Origin: JABIAL01 sp964645825
GTDB taxonomy: Bacteria; Patescibacteriota; Patescibacteriia; UBA1558; GWA2-36-10
DNA length: 48,424 nucleotides
Direction of reading: 5' to 3'
Assembly: GCA_964645825.1 (NCBI GenBank)
Contig: CAZXZY010000003.1
Coordinates: 1 to 48,424 of the forward strand
Every line of letters begins with the position of its first letter. Positions within the stretch are counted from its first letter, which is position 1. Made by a program: the position numbers and the translations under genes. The notes under the pieces were generated by a model, which was not told the origin of the DNA, did not search any database, and saw nothing but the letters and a program-made list of their open reading frames with translations. Below are positions 1-7,592 of the stretch, in pieces.

Positions 1-2
1 AA

Positions 3-356
3 AATGGTGAGCACAATAGGCATGTATACTATGGATGCACAAAGGCAAAAGACAAGCATTGTAAATGCGGGTATATAAATGAAATTGATCTTATAAAGCA
101 ACTGCAAAAACTTACTGATGAATTAAATCTCAAGAAATTTCCGATTCAAAATAAAATAAAAAATGAAATTAAACGATTTAAGAAATTTCAAAGTATAACT
201 ACTGGCAAAATAAAAAACATCGACGTAAATGACGTTGATGTTAAAAATTATGCCAAGTTTTTATTAAAAGAAGGAAGTAATGAAGAAAAAAGAGAATTAA
301 TAACTTATTTTAAGAATAAAATTATTTTAAAAAATAAAGTAATATCACTTCCCTGA
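3..356 (+). CDS. Large serine recombinase, C-terminal fragment (cut by window edge)
   Basis: The reading frame is open from the first bases to a TGA at 354-356 (117 residues), so the N-terminal catalytic domain lies outside the window. The first residues contain YYGCTKAKDKHCKCGY, which resembles the second half of the zinc beta-ribbon of large serine recombinases (YYxC, then a second Cys group). A Lys/Glu-rich helical tail follows, as in the coiled-coil region of these integrases. In known members this part binds DNA and synapses attachment sites. The gene runs towards the methyltransferase operon, and its last 12 bases overlap the 3' end of the GIY-YIG gene. Such a recombinase beside a restriction-type operon suggests an integrated element. 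The family call rests on the short ribbon motif and orientation only. Confidence 0.65.
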   Translation, partial: NGEHNRHVYYGCTKAKDKHCKCGYINEIDLIKQLQKLTDELNLKKFPIQNKIKNEIKRFKKFQSITTGKIKNIDVNDVDVKNYAKFLLKEGSNEEKRELITYFKNKIILKNKVISLP

Positions 357-1514
357 TTTATTTTCTTTAATAATCTTATTTTCTTTATCGTATGAATAAT
401 TAATGATTTCACCATTAATAATAAACTCTATAGCTTTTTCTATAATTGTAATGGGAGCTATAAACCATTCTTTCGGGGTATAATTATTACCGTTTTTATC
501 AGTTATCTCAATATTCAAACGAGATTCTCCGAAAAAACGATGTAATAATCTTTCAAATCGCTGCGGATCCATATTAAAGCATTTATACGTAGCAACAACA
601 GAAACCGGTGCCATAAGATATGTGGGGTCTTTTTCGGCATTTTGAATACGTTTCTCAACAATAAAATTAGAAAAACCTATTTTAAAAAGATTTTTTAGGT
701 TACTTATTTTAGAGTCGGTACTAAGAGATTTTAGAATATAAATATAGCCTGTCTCTAAATCATCTATTGATATATTATCTACTAAAACAATTTGATCATT
801 TTCATCAATAACCGTACTACCATTAATCTCTAATGCTTTCTGTAAAGATCTAAATCTCATACCAGATTCTGTTCCATTCTCAAATATACATCTCAGCCTG
901 CCATCCTCTTTACCGTACTTATCCTTCTCCGGGTCTATTTTTATATTTTCAATATATAAAAGCACTCCATCTATTACAAAAAAAGCATGCTGTTTAATAT
1001 CGCCGTGTTTAAATACCTTTAGTTTATTTTTACCAGTTTTAATATTTTCTTGACACTGTATAAATAAATTTTCAAAATGGTCAAAATTTTTACATGGCTT
1101 TCTTCTCGCTACAAAATCAGCACTTTTTCTGTAATGTTTGTTAGGGACATTCTTAATATTAAAAACCGAATCATCTTCAATAGATAACATATCCAAATCA
1201 TCATCTTCAAAAATATCACCCATGGTTTCAATCTCCTTGTTTTCAATTTCTAATAGCCCATGTATATCATGCTCTATGAGAATATCTCTCTGTTCTTTAT
1301 TTTCACGAATATGTTTTAATCTTGAAGCAAGTTTATGCTCATAAATATCACCACCAGACTTTGGCTCTAATTTATGAAGTTTATAGAAATCATTAACTTC
1401 TATAAAAGATTCTAACAGACGATCATCTGGAGTAATCGGAGCTGACTTTTTATCAATATCAAGAAGTCCTAAATCGTCATCGTTTATTAATTTTAGTAAA
1501 TCATTTTTATCCAT
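345..1514 (-). CDS. T5orf172/GIY-YIG nuclease-like protein (YeeC-like)
   Basis: Residues 256-330 look like a T5orf172/MUG113-type GIY-YIG domain: GYIYIL at 256-261, the YKIG-like segment LFKIGFS at 276-282, Arg289, and the helix LLHRFF at 323-328. In GIY-YIG enzymes these tyrosine, arginine and acidic/His positions form the nuclease centre. The first 250 residues are acidic and have no recognised fold. The gene is the last of the operon, one base after the helicase stop. In Bacillus subtilis yeeC occupies the same position behind yeeA and yeeB. It is the best candidate for a DNA-cleaving subunit of the cassette, but cleavage is inferred from the family and has not been shown. The 389-residue length matches YeeC closely. 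Confidence 0.75.
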   Translation of the reverse strand: MDKNDLLKLINDDDLGLLDIDKKSAPITPDDRLLESFIEVNDFYKLHKLEPKSGGDIYEHKLASRLKHIRENKEQRDILIEHDIHGLLEIENKEIETMGDIFEDDDLDMLSIEDDSVFNIKNVPNKHYRKSADFVARRKPCKNFDHFENLFIQCQENIKTGKNKLKVFKHGDIKQHAFFVIDGVLLYIENIKIDPEKDKYGKEDGRLRCIFENGTESGMRFRSLQKALEINGSTVIDENDQIVLVDNISIDDLETGYIYILKSLSTDSKISNLKNLFKIGFSNFIVEKRIQNAEKDPTYLMAPVSVVATYKCFNMDPQRFERLLHRFFGESRLNIEITDKNGNNYTPKEWFIAPITIIEKAIEFIINGEIINYSYDKENKIIKENKSGK

Positions 1515-1515
1515 A

Positions 1516-3450
1516 CTATCTTTGTATTTGTTCAGCCTTAATTTTTTTCAAATATAACACAGCTTCCGCTAATCTTTTTTCAAGTGGATCATCTGAAGAA
1601 ATATTAGGATTTTTACCTGTTCGTTTTTTAAAATCTTTTGCTTTAGGCCAAAGTATAGCAACCTCTTCAGGCGTCATCTCTATTCTTGATGAGTCAATTG
1701 TGTCTTGAATAACTTTCAACACATTAGATGTGACAGATTTAGAAAGTATTTCAAAAGCTTCTTGAAATGGATTAACACTATCTATAAGATCTATATTTAA
1801 ATCTTCTATATTAACAAATTGACCTGCCATTCTAATAAACTTTTTATCTGCAATTTCTTTTATCTCTCCATTTTTAATTACAGAGTCCACAACGACATGT
1901 TGCCTAACCTCTTCAATCTCTAAATCACTCAAATCAGGATACTTCATTTGAATAATTTTGGGAATCATCACTTTATTTATTACTTCCGCATCAACATTAC
2001 CTGGCAATGCTTTTACCATTTGATTATCTTGCAAAATTGATGCTTTTAAATCATTAATGTCTGATTCTATAATATTTTTTACTCTGTCAGAACTTGGCTC
2101 TTTAAAACCATTAATTTTTATTTCTCCTGGCGTAAAAGTATCATCATCTTTAAGTCTTGGTTTAAAATTATAGTGTGGAGCCATTACTTGTTCCATTAAT
2201 AATGAACAAGTGATTGCTTTGAGCATATTATTTACAGATATCTTTACTTCGCCATCCTTAGCATCGGGCTGAGCTATAAGATTAGTAAACTGAGCATGTA
2301 TTTTATTTGAACTATCACGTGTACAACGACCAATAATTTGAATGATCTCCGTTAGTGAGCTTCTATAACCAACCGTAAGGGCATGCTCACAGTATGGCCA
2401 GTCAAAACCTTCTTTTGCCATACCTAAAGCAATAATAATATCCATATCTTCTTCATTCTCCATATTCCTTAAATAATCAGCAATTTTATCTCTATCGGTA
2501 GAATCATCAACAAGATTTGCAACTTTTAACATTTTACCATCACTATCTCTTTTTACGTAGATGACACCAGTCTTATGATCCTGATGATCAACTTCACCAA
2601 TAATATCTAAAATTAAATCCACTTCATTAAGTTTGTCCTTTGTTGATTCTCCTGAATTAACATTTGGAATATGCAATATTGTTTTTTTATTGGTATCAAG
2701 AACCTCTGAAATAGCTGATGTATACTTCCCTTGATAAAAATGATACCCAATGCCCAAAGTCTTTAAATAAGTATAGCCATTGAGTTGCTGGTAATAATTA
2801 TAAGTTACTTTTGTAAATTTTGCCTCGTCTTCTGGTAATAAAACAGCTATACCATCCCCTCTGAAATATGAACCAGTCATAGCAACTATATGAGCATTTG
2901 AATTTATCATTATTCCATGAAGTACGCGCCCCAAAATACTACTATCTTTATCAGCTGAAACATGATGAAATTCATCAATCGCAATTAAAACATCTTCGAA
3001 TTTGCTATCTTCGATTTGATCACAAGCAAATCGTAATGTTGCATGAGTGCAAATCAATATTTTTTCATCATTGTCCATGAAATTTTTAAAAGCCTCCACT
3101 TTACCTTTTGCATTGTCTAATCCCGGTGTACATAAGTTATAATCATCATTGAGTTCCCAATCAGCAAAAAAACCATAAGTAGATAAGTCCGTTTTCATAA
3201 AAGAACCACCTATAGATTTTTCAGGCACAGTTACAATAACTTTCTTTATGTTTTGATTAGTAAGTTTATCTAACGCAATAAACATTAAAGCTCTTGACTT
3301 GCCTGATGCAGGCGGAGCTTTTAATAATAAATATTGAGCCGTTCTTTTCTCAAATGCCTTAGCCTGCATTTCCCGCATTCCAAGTTTATTTGTTTTTGTA
3401 CTTTCTCCTGTTTGTTTATACGTAGCTTCTGCTACTTGGATTGTTTTCAT
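1516..3450 (-). CDS. Superfamily 2 DEAD/DEAH-type helicase (YeeB-like)
   Basis: A 644-residue SF2 helicase/translocase. Walker A is PPASGKS at 46-52, the DExH box is DEFH at 159-162, motif III is MTGS at 192-195, and motif VI is QIIGRCTRD at 372-380 with its arginine fingers. The second RecA-like lobe contains GMAKEGFDWP at 344-353, typical of the type I/III restriction helicase branch. The start overlaps the methyltransferase stop by four bases (ATGA), implying translational coupling. In the YeeA-YeeB-YeeC arrangement this protein would supply ATP-driven DNA translocation to a nuclease or methylase partner (inference). The C-terminal 200 residues carry no motif recognised here. Confidence 0.88.
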   Translation of the reverse strand: MKTIQVAEATYKQTGESTKTNKLGMREMQAKAFEKRTAQYLLLKAPPASGKSRALMFIALDKLTNQNIKKVIVTVPEKSIGGSFMKTDLSTYGFFADWELNDDYNLCTPGLDNAKGKVEAFKNFMDNDEKILICTHATLRFACDQIEDSKFEDVLIAIDEFHHVSADKDSSILGRVLHGIMINSNAHIVAMTGSYFRGDGIAVLLPEDEAKFTKVTYNYYQQLNGYTYLKTLGIGYHFYQGKYTSAISEVLDTNKKTILHIPNVNSGESTKDKLNEVDLILDIIGEVDHQDHKTGVIYVKRDSDGKMLKVANLVDDSTDRDKIADYLRNMENEEDMDIIIALGMAKEGFDWPYCEHALTVGYRSSLTEIIQIIGRCTRDSSNKIHAQFTNLIAQPDAKDGEVKISVNNMLKAITCSLLMEQVMAPHYNFKPRLKDDDTFTPGEIKINGFKEPSSDRVKNIIESDINDLKASILQDNQMVKALPGNVDAEVINKVMIPKIIQMKYPDLSDLEIEEVRQHVVVDSVIKNGEIKEIADKKFIRMAGQFVNIEDLNIDLIDSVNPFQEAFEILSKSVTSNVLKVIQDTIDSSRIEMTPEEVAILWPKAKDFKKRTGKNPNISSDDPLEKRLAEAVLYLKKIKAEQIQR

Positions 3451-6209
3451 ATATTTATTTGAAGGTTATTTTGCGTGATCATTTTTTTATATAATTTAAA
3501 TAAATGAGCTAATCGATCTTCGTCATTTTCAAATGGTTTATTTCTATATATTTTATCTATAGCTATATCTAAATATTCATGAGCATCTCGTAAGCCTTCT
3601 GGCATTTTTTCAGGATCATATAATTCAGCCATTGTTCTATCTGGATATTTTTCACGTTCTTCTAATATATTATATACATGCCCTGTAAGTGCTTCTTTTT
3701 GTTGAGGTGTTATATTTGGAAATGGAAATGTGTTAAAACAGATCGTGCCAGAATAACGGATATCTGTTTTTAATCTTCCAGCAACAGCCTTTGTCCAGGC
3801 CATATGCATTTTTGACGAAAGTATACTAAATATATATAGCTCAGGGTCATAAATAATAAGAACTCCATTGCTAAATACTATACCAGCATCCAAATAGTCA
3901 CAAGTAATATAATCTCTTCTTTCAGAGCTTGTCATTGGTAATATTATAGCTTTAGAGTATTTATATTTTCTATAAAAAAATCTATGTGATACAGTGACTG
4001 CTTTTTTTGCATCACGCCCACCATTCATTCTAAATTTTTTACATTTATCAATTCTTTCTTTTATAAGTTTAATTTTATTGGCCTCTCCAACTTTTTCATC
4101 ATCTATCCATAGACAATATCTTTCTATACCATTTAAAAAATCACCGCCTCCCATATAGGGTTTTATAAATTTTTTTGATGTAGGATCATCTAGAATAAAT
4201 AAATCTTTATCCTCTTTAGAAAGCACTAAGTAACCCCCGTCAATAGGGCTACTCCCTAAAATTATCTCTCCTAAATTAGATAATGACTTGTTTATTGCGT
4301 GTACATATAAATTGTCTTCAGCTTCCACTAAATAAGGTGATATACTTGAAGCTTCGTGTTTTGTTTCATTTTTATATATATATTTAGCACCTTTTGAAAT
4401 AGATCTTAGTCCAATAATTACACAAGTGACCCCTGCGTTGCCTTTAGCAGAATTTTTCCATTTAAACGATTGATGACAAAAGCTAATTTCAATATTATTT
4501 TTCAATATAAGTGGCCATAGAATTGGCACTTGCTCTCCTTGGCAAATAGAATTTGTCGAAACAAAAGCAAGTTTATTTTGAGTGTCTTTTATATATTTTC
4601 TACCAAGAAAAAACCAACAAGCTATATAATCGATGTTGCTAATTTTTTTATGCCCTTCAAAAACTTGATTTAAATCATTTTTTTGTTCTTTTGTTTGTTT
4701 TTTTGATCCATAATATGGGGGATTACCAATAACATATATTTCATGATTTTCTTTTTTTAAGCCTTTGCGCGGACAAATTTTATCCCAATCAACACGAGTA
4801 GCATTAGCGCATTTAATTATTCCGCTTTCTCTTAAAGGTAAAATAGGCTTTAACTTTCCAAATTCTTTTTCAAACTCTAAATTTATTTGATGCTGCGCTA
4901 AATATAAAGATAATTTAGCAATTTCATGAGCAAAGTCATCTATCTCAATCCCAAAAAAATTATTAAGTGTTACAACTGATTGAGAATAATCCCAACCCTC
5001 TAAAGTTGCAAAAGAATCTTGTAAATTTAAATGTTTCAATATTTCAATTTCTAATTTACATAATTCTTTGTAAGAAATTATAAGGAAATTACCAGAGCCA
5101 CAAGCAGGATCAAATATTTTTATTTTGGAAATGCGTTCACGAAGTTCAGCAAGTTTTTTACGATACTTTTTTTCACGAAGTTCAGCAAGTTTTTTAGTAT
5201 GCTGTTTTTCACGAAGTTCAATAGCATATTCTTTTATTCTTTCTAGTTCTTCATAAAGTTCTTCTAAAAATAACGGTTTTATAACTTTCATTATATTGGA
5301 AACAGAGGTGTAGTGCATGCCTAGATTTTCTCTTTGGTCAGGTTTAATAACTGCTTGTATCATTGATCCAAAAATGTCTGGGTTAATTGCATCCCAACCT
5401 AATTTTCCACATTCTATAATAAGTCTTCGTGAATTATGCGTAAAAATTGGTAATTTAATGTTCTTTTCAAAAAGACCACCATTAACATACGGAAATTCTG
5501 TAAAATTATTTGCAAATTTTGATCTGTCGCTATCTTTAGTATTTAAAACTTCAAATAAATTAACAAAATAATTATTCAAATCACTGCCATCTATATTTGT
5601 GTGAGATGCAATTGAATTTGTAAAAATATTACTTTTAAAAATGTTAGTATCTTCTGCAAAAAAACAAAATAAGAGCCTAGATAAAAATACATTTAAATCA
5701 TGACTATGAAGCTTATAGTAGCTTGAATTATCCGCAACTATTGCCTGATACAGTTTATCCATCTTATAGGCCGCTCTAATATCAGCTGGATTTTCATTAG
5801 CATGCTGAGCTTTTTCCATTCCTGCCCACGGTAAAAAGAAAGCGTAATGTTTTTCAAGGTCTTTAATAGAAATATCTAGTGTCTCTTTTGTTTTTGTGTC
5901 TACTGCTAATAAAGTTTTGAAATCAGTAACGATTATAAATCTCGGATTGAATTTATAAGTATTTTTATCTTTTTGTAAATTATCAATAACAATATGCTCA
6001 TCTTCTTCAACCTTCGTTATATGAAAAAATAACTTATTTTTTAAAATAACCTCATTTTCTTTACCTGATAATTTAGAGGGATTTTTTTTGAGAAGTGTAA
6101 TTGTGCTCTTTGGTAATCCATAAATATCAAGTAAATCAAAAATGAATGTTTCTTTTGAAAAATTTTTAACTAATACATCTAAATTATCCTGAAGTTTTAT
6201 AGAGTCCAT
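3447..6209 (-). CDS. Class I SAM-dependent N6-adenine DNA methyltransferase (DnmA/YeeA-like)
   Basis: A 920-residue protein with the gamma-class adenine methylase motifs: SAM-binding motif I FDPACGSGNFL at 366-376 and catalytic motif IV NPPY at 496-499. The roughly 360-residue N-terminal region and the long C-terminal part (target recognition expected after residue 550) fit the Eco57I/BREX-PglX-like superfamily. Its closest known arrangement is B. subtilis YeeA (DnmA), which methylates adenine in a non-palindromic site. No PD-(D/E)xK nuclease motif is evident near the N-terminus, so it is not obviously a fused type IIG enzyme. A 12-residue tandem repeat (KLAELRE...) sits just before motif I at about residues 337-360. 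The gene lies 9 bases after the regulator. Which base and site it methylates cannot be read from the sequence. Confidence 0.88.
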   Translation of the reverse strand: MDSIKLQDNLDVLVKNFSKETFIFDLLDIYGLPKSTITLLKKNPSKLSGKENEVILKNKLFFHITKVEEDEHIVIDNLQKDKNTYKFNPRFIIVTDFKTLLAVDTKTKETLDISIKDLEKHYAFFLPWAGMEKAQHANENPADIRAAYKMDKLYQAIVADNSSYYKLHSHDLNVFLSRLLFCFFAEDTNIFKSNIFTNSIASHTNIDGSDLNNYFVNLFEVLNTKDSDRSKFANNFTEFPYVNGGLFEKNIKLPIFTHNSRRLIIECGKLGWDAINPDIFGSMIQAVIKPDQRENLGMHYTSVSNIMKVIKPLFLEELYEELERIKEYAIELREKQHTKKLAELREKKYRKKLAELRERISKIKIFDPACGSGNFLIISYKELCKLEIEILKHLNLQDSFATLEGWDYSQSVVTLNNFFGIEIDDFAHEIAKLSLYLAQHQINLEFEKEFGKLKPILPLRESGIIKCANATRVDWDKICPRKGLKKENHEIYVIGNPPYYGSKKQTKEQKNDLNQVFEGHKKISNIDYIACWFFLGRKYIKDTQNKLAFVSTNSICQGEQVPILWPLILKNNIEISFCHQSFKWKNSAKGNAGVTCVIIGLRSISKGAKYIYKNETKHEASSISPYLVEAEDNLYVHAINKSLSNLGEIILGSSPIDGGYLVLSKEDKDLFILDDPTSKKFIKPYMGGGDFLNGIERYCLWIDDEKVGEANKIKLIKERIDKCKKFRMNGGRDAKKAVTVSHRFFYRKYKYSKAIILPMTSSERRDYITCDYLDAGIVFSNGVLIIYDPELYIFSILSSKMHMAWTKAVAGRLKTDIRYSGTICFNTFPFPNITPQQKEALTGHVYNILEEREKYPDRTMAELYDPEKMPEGLRDAHEYLDIAIDKIYRNKPFENDEDRLAHLFKLYKKMITQNNLQINI
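5136..5220. repeat. 36-bp tandem repeat inside the methyltransferase gene
   Basis: Copies begin at 5136, 5172 and 5208, exactly 36 bp apart; the first two are nearly complete and the third is partial. Each copy starts TTCACGAAGTTCAGCAAG on the plus strand and encodes a KLAELRE-type 12-residue heptad-like unit. The period is a multiple of three, so gain or loss of copies keeps the frame. It lies between the N-terminal region and methylase motif I. Confidence 0.9.
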
Positions 6210-6218
6210 ACTAATTGG

Positions 6219-6425
6219 TTATTTAAACATTTCCTCAATGCCAACATCGAGCGCCTTTGCTATATTAGTAATAGTTGAAAGAGTGGGATTTGTTTTTCCA
6301 TTTTCTATATTACTAATAAAACCCCTACTAACACTAAGAGATTGTGCTATAGCTACTTGCGACACTCCTTTTTCTATTCGAATACGTTTTAAATTTTTTC
6401 CTAATCTTTTAGCTTCACTTTCCAT
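6219..6425 (-). CDS. XRE-family helix-turn-helix regulator (controller-type)
   Basis: A 68-residue single-domain HTH_3 protein. The helix-turn-helix lies at about residues 17-40 (GVSQVAIAQSLSVSRGFISN), with the usual ENGKTNPTLSTITNIAKAL continuation. Size and position match controller (C) proteins of restriction-modification operons, which time expression of the toxic activity. It is the first gene of the four-gene operon and ends 9 bases before the methyltransferase. The predicted -10 box puts the transcription start on the A of the ATG, so its message is probably leaderless, a feature known for several C proteins. A plain autoregulatory repressor is the alternative. Confidence 0.85.
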   Translation of the reverse strand: MESEAKRLGKNLKRIRIEKGVSQVAIAQSLSVSRGFISNIENGKTNPTLSTITNIAKALDVGIEEMFK

Positions 6426-6431
6426 AAGATT

Positions 6432-6464
6432 ATTATATCATAATGTTATATTAAAAGATAACAA
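6432..6464 (-). promoter_or_regulatory. Promoter and candidate operator of the restriction-type operon
   Basis: On the minus strand a perfect TATAAT (6432-6437) ends six bases before the ATG. A perfect inverted repeat TGTTAT-N8-ATAACA covers 6444-6463, i.e. the -35 region, where no good -35 hexamer exists at 17 bp spacing (TTGTTA lies at 21 bp). This fits a weak promoter whose -35 zone is bound by the HTH product. The function of the dyad is inferred. Confidence 0.55.
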
Positions 6465-6483
6465 TAAAAATGTCCAATAATAA

Positions 6484-6509
6484 CACAAAAACACCCTATC
6501 TGGGTGTTT
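6484..6509 (-). terminator. Rho-independent terminator of the tRNA operon
   Basis: Perfect 8-bp stem AAACACCC / GGGTGTTT (6489-6496 and 6502-6509) with a 5-base loop. Read on the minus strand it is followed by TTTTTGTG. It lies downstream of the last tRNA on that strand. Confidence 0.7.
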
Positions 6510-6515
6510 AATGTA

Positions 6516-6561
6516 AGGTCCTCGAGCGCTCGAGTGTCTCTAGGTCCTCGTGCTAGCACGA
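6516..6561. repeat. Two perfect 14-bp palindromes behind a repeated 9-mer
   Basis: AGGTCCTCG occurs at 6516-6524 and again at 6542-6550. Each copy runs into a different perfect palindrome: CTCGAGCGCTCGAG at 6521-6534 and TCGTGCTAGCACGA at 6548-6561. Both are GC-rich in an AT-rich setting and lie between the tRNA-Ser(GCT) 3' end and the terminator. On the minus strand they would form two trailer hairpins. Confidence 0.85.
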
Positions 6562-6563
6562 CT

Positions 6564-6655
6564 TGGCGGAGAGGGAGGGATTCGAACCCTCGATCCGGTT
6601 TAACCCGAATAACACCTTAGCAGGGTGCCGCTTTCGACCACTCAGCCACCTCTCC
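6564..6655 (-). tRNA. tRNA-Ser(GCT)
   Basis: A 92-nt class II tRNA on the minus strand. Acceptor stem GGAGAGG pairs near the 3' end, the anticodon loop is CTGCTAA (anticodon GCT at 6619-6621), the variable arm is long as expected for serine, the T loop is TTCGAAT, and CCA is encoded. It reads AGC/AGU codons. Last gene of a three-tRNA operon. Confidence 0.96.
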
Positions 6656-6678
6656 ATAATTAATGTGAATATTTTTTC

Positions 6679-6754
6679 TGGTGTCCCCGGCAGGAGTCGA
6701 ACCTGCGACCTTTTGGACCGCAACCAAACGCTCTATCCACTGAGCTACGAGGAC
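6679..6754 (-). tRNA. tRNA-Arg(GCG)
   Basis: A 76-nt cloverleaf on the minus strand: acceptor GTCCTCG/CGGGGAC (one G-U pair), D arm GCTC/GAGC, anticodon stem TTTGG/CCAAA with loop TTGCGGT (anticodon GCG at 6719-6721), T arm GCAGG/CCTGC with TTCGACT, and encoded CCA. Most bacteria read CGU/CGC with an ACG tRNA edited to inosine; here the gene carries G34. Confidence 0.95.
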
Positions 6755-6766
6755 ATTATTGTTATA

Positions 6767-6854
6767 TGGCGGAGAGTGAGGGATTCGAACCCCCGGTCCC
6801 GTGAAGGACAATAGTTTTCAAGACTACCGCATTAGACCACTCTGCCAACTCTCC
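6767..6854 (-). tRNA. tRNA-Ser(TGA)
   Basis: An 88-nt class II tRNA on the minus strand with acceptor GGAGAGT, anticodon loop CTTGAAA (anticodon TGA), long variable arm, T loop TTCGAAT and encoded CCA. It decodes UCN serine codons. First gene of the tRNA operon, about 15 bases after the predicted transcription start. Confidence 0.96.
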
Positions 6855-6875
6855 ATATAGGCGATAACAGGCTAC

Positions 6876-6904
6876 ATCATAGTATATTTTAGACCTTTTG
6901 GCAA
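6876..6904 (-). promoter_or_regulatory. tRNA operon promoter
   Basis: On the minus strand TTGCCA (6899-6904), a 17-bp spacer and TATGAT (6876-6881) form a good sigma-70-type promoter 22 bases before tRNA-Ser(TGA). The intergenic space also carries the divergent promoter of the gene at 6970. Confidence 0.75.
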
Positions 6905-6934
6905 GACCATCATCTTTTAGCTTAAGTTTAAATA

Positions 6935-6943
6935 TGCTATAAT
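6935..6943 (+). promoter_or_regulatory. Extended -10 promoter
   Basis: TGCTATAAT (TGn plus TATAAT) on the plus strand, 26 bases before the ATG at 6970, with no convincing -35 box. It is diverged from the tRNA promoter. Confidence 0.6.
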
Positions 6944-6969
6944 AAAGCTATAAAATTTAGCATAAAAAT

Positions 6970-7512
6970 ATGGCTAAAAAAGAAAAAGAAGAACAAAAAA
7001 AGGACGACTTAGACTATATCGGAGAAGAAGACACCATGGATATTGGCGAAACTTTATTATCCTGGCAAATGCCTGAATTTGCCAAACATGAAAAATCCAA
7101 AAAATGGTACCTTTACTTTGGCATCTTAATCGTAGCCTTATTGGCTTACGCCTATTTTTCTAGCAACATCCTATTTGCAGTGATTATCATATTTTTCACT
7201 ATCATGTATTGGCTCTTAGAAAAAAGAGATATAGCAGAGCTAGATTTTGCTATCGCTGAAGACGGCATTGTGATTGGTCATAAATTTATCGAATGGACCA
7301 GCATTGCTAATTTCTATTTGATCTACCAGCCACCAAGAATCAAAAATCTATATTTCCGTCCCAAAAATAATATCAAACAACTGATCATCATTCCCCTACT
7401 CGATGAAAACCCAGTTGAAGTCCGCAAGGCTTTGTTAGAATTTTTACCAGAAGATTTGGAACAAGAAGAAATATCTGGTTTAGAAAGTGTTGGTGAGATT
7501 TTCAAATTATAA
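6970..7512 (+). CDS. Two-TM membrane protein of unknown function
   Basis: A 180-residue protein. The first 45 residues are charged (many Lys, Glu and Asp) and cytosolic in character. Two adjacent hydrophobic helices follow at about 46-64 and 66-83, joined by a very short loop, and then a roughly 95-residue soluble domain with beta-rich hydrophobic pattern (DGIVIGHKFIEWTSIANFYLI). The general plan (helical hairpin plus PH-like domain) resembles small bacterial membrane proteins often annotated only as DUFs; no function can be given. It has its own promoter and is separated from recG by a strong terminator, so it is probably monocistronic. Confidence 0.75.
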   Translation: MAKKEKEEQKKDDLDYIGEEDTMDIGETLLSWQMPEFAKHEKSKKWYLYFGILIVALLAYAYFSSNILFAVIIIFFTIMYWLLEKRDIAELDFAIAEDGIVIGHKFIEWTSIANFYLIYQPPRIKNLYFRPKNNIKQLIIIPLLDENPVEVRKALLEFLPEDLEQEEISGLESVGEIFKL

Positions 7513-7534
7513 TTTACATCCAAAATACAGGCCT

Positions 7535-7561
7535 AAAACTGAACATTGCTTGTTCAGTTTT
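7535..7561 (+). terminator. Rho-independent terminator
   Basis: Perfect 11-bp stem AAAACTGAACA / TGTTCAGTTTT (7535-7545, 7551-7561) with loop TTGCT. The T-rich right arm terminates the gene ending at 7512; the A-rich left arm makes it plausible in the other direction too. Confidence 0.8.
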
Positions 7562-7592
7562 ATTGTTATAAAATATAAGCAAATCATATTTT

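Noticed and set aside
5136..5220. Possible CRISPR array because of the 36-bp period
   Set aside because: The copies are directly adjacent with no spacers, lie inside a reading frame, and no cas gene is present.
6219..6425. XRE protein as antitoxin of a toxin-antitoxin pair
   Set aside because: No small toxin gene adjoins it; it is co-directional with and 9 bases from the methyltransferase, fitting a controller.
6521..6561. XhoI- and NheI-like palindromes as cloning linker contamination
   Set aside because: They merge smoothly into a natural terminator and tRNA gene, and no vector sequence is nearby.
6563..6814. Open frames on both strands across the tRNA region
   Set aside because: They lie on three complete tRNA genes; the apparent peptides are translated tRNA sequence, a well-known artefact.
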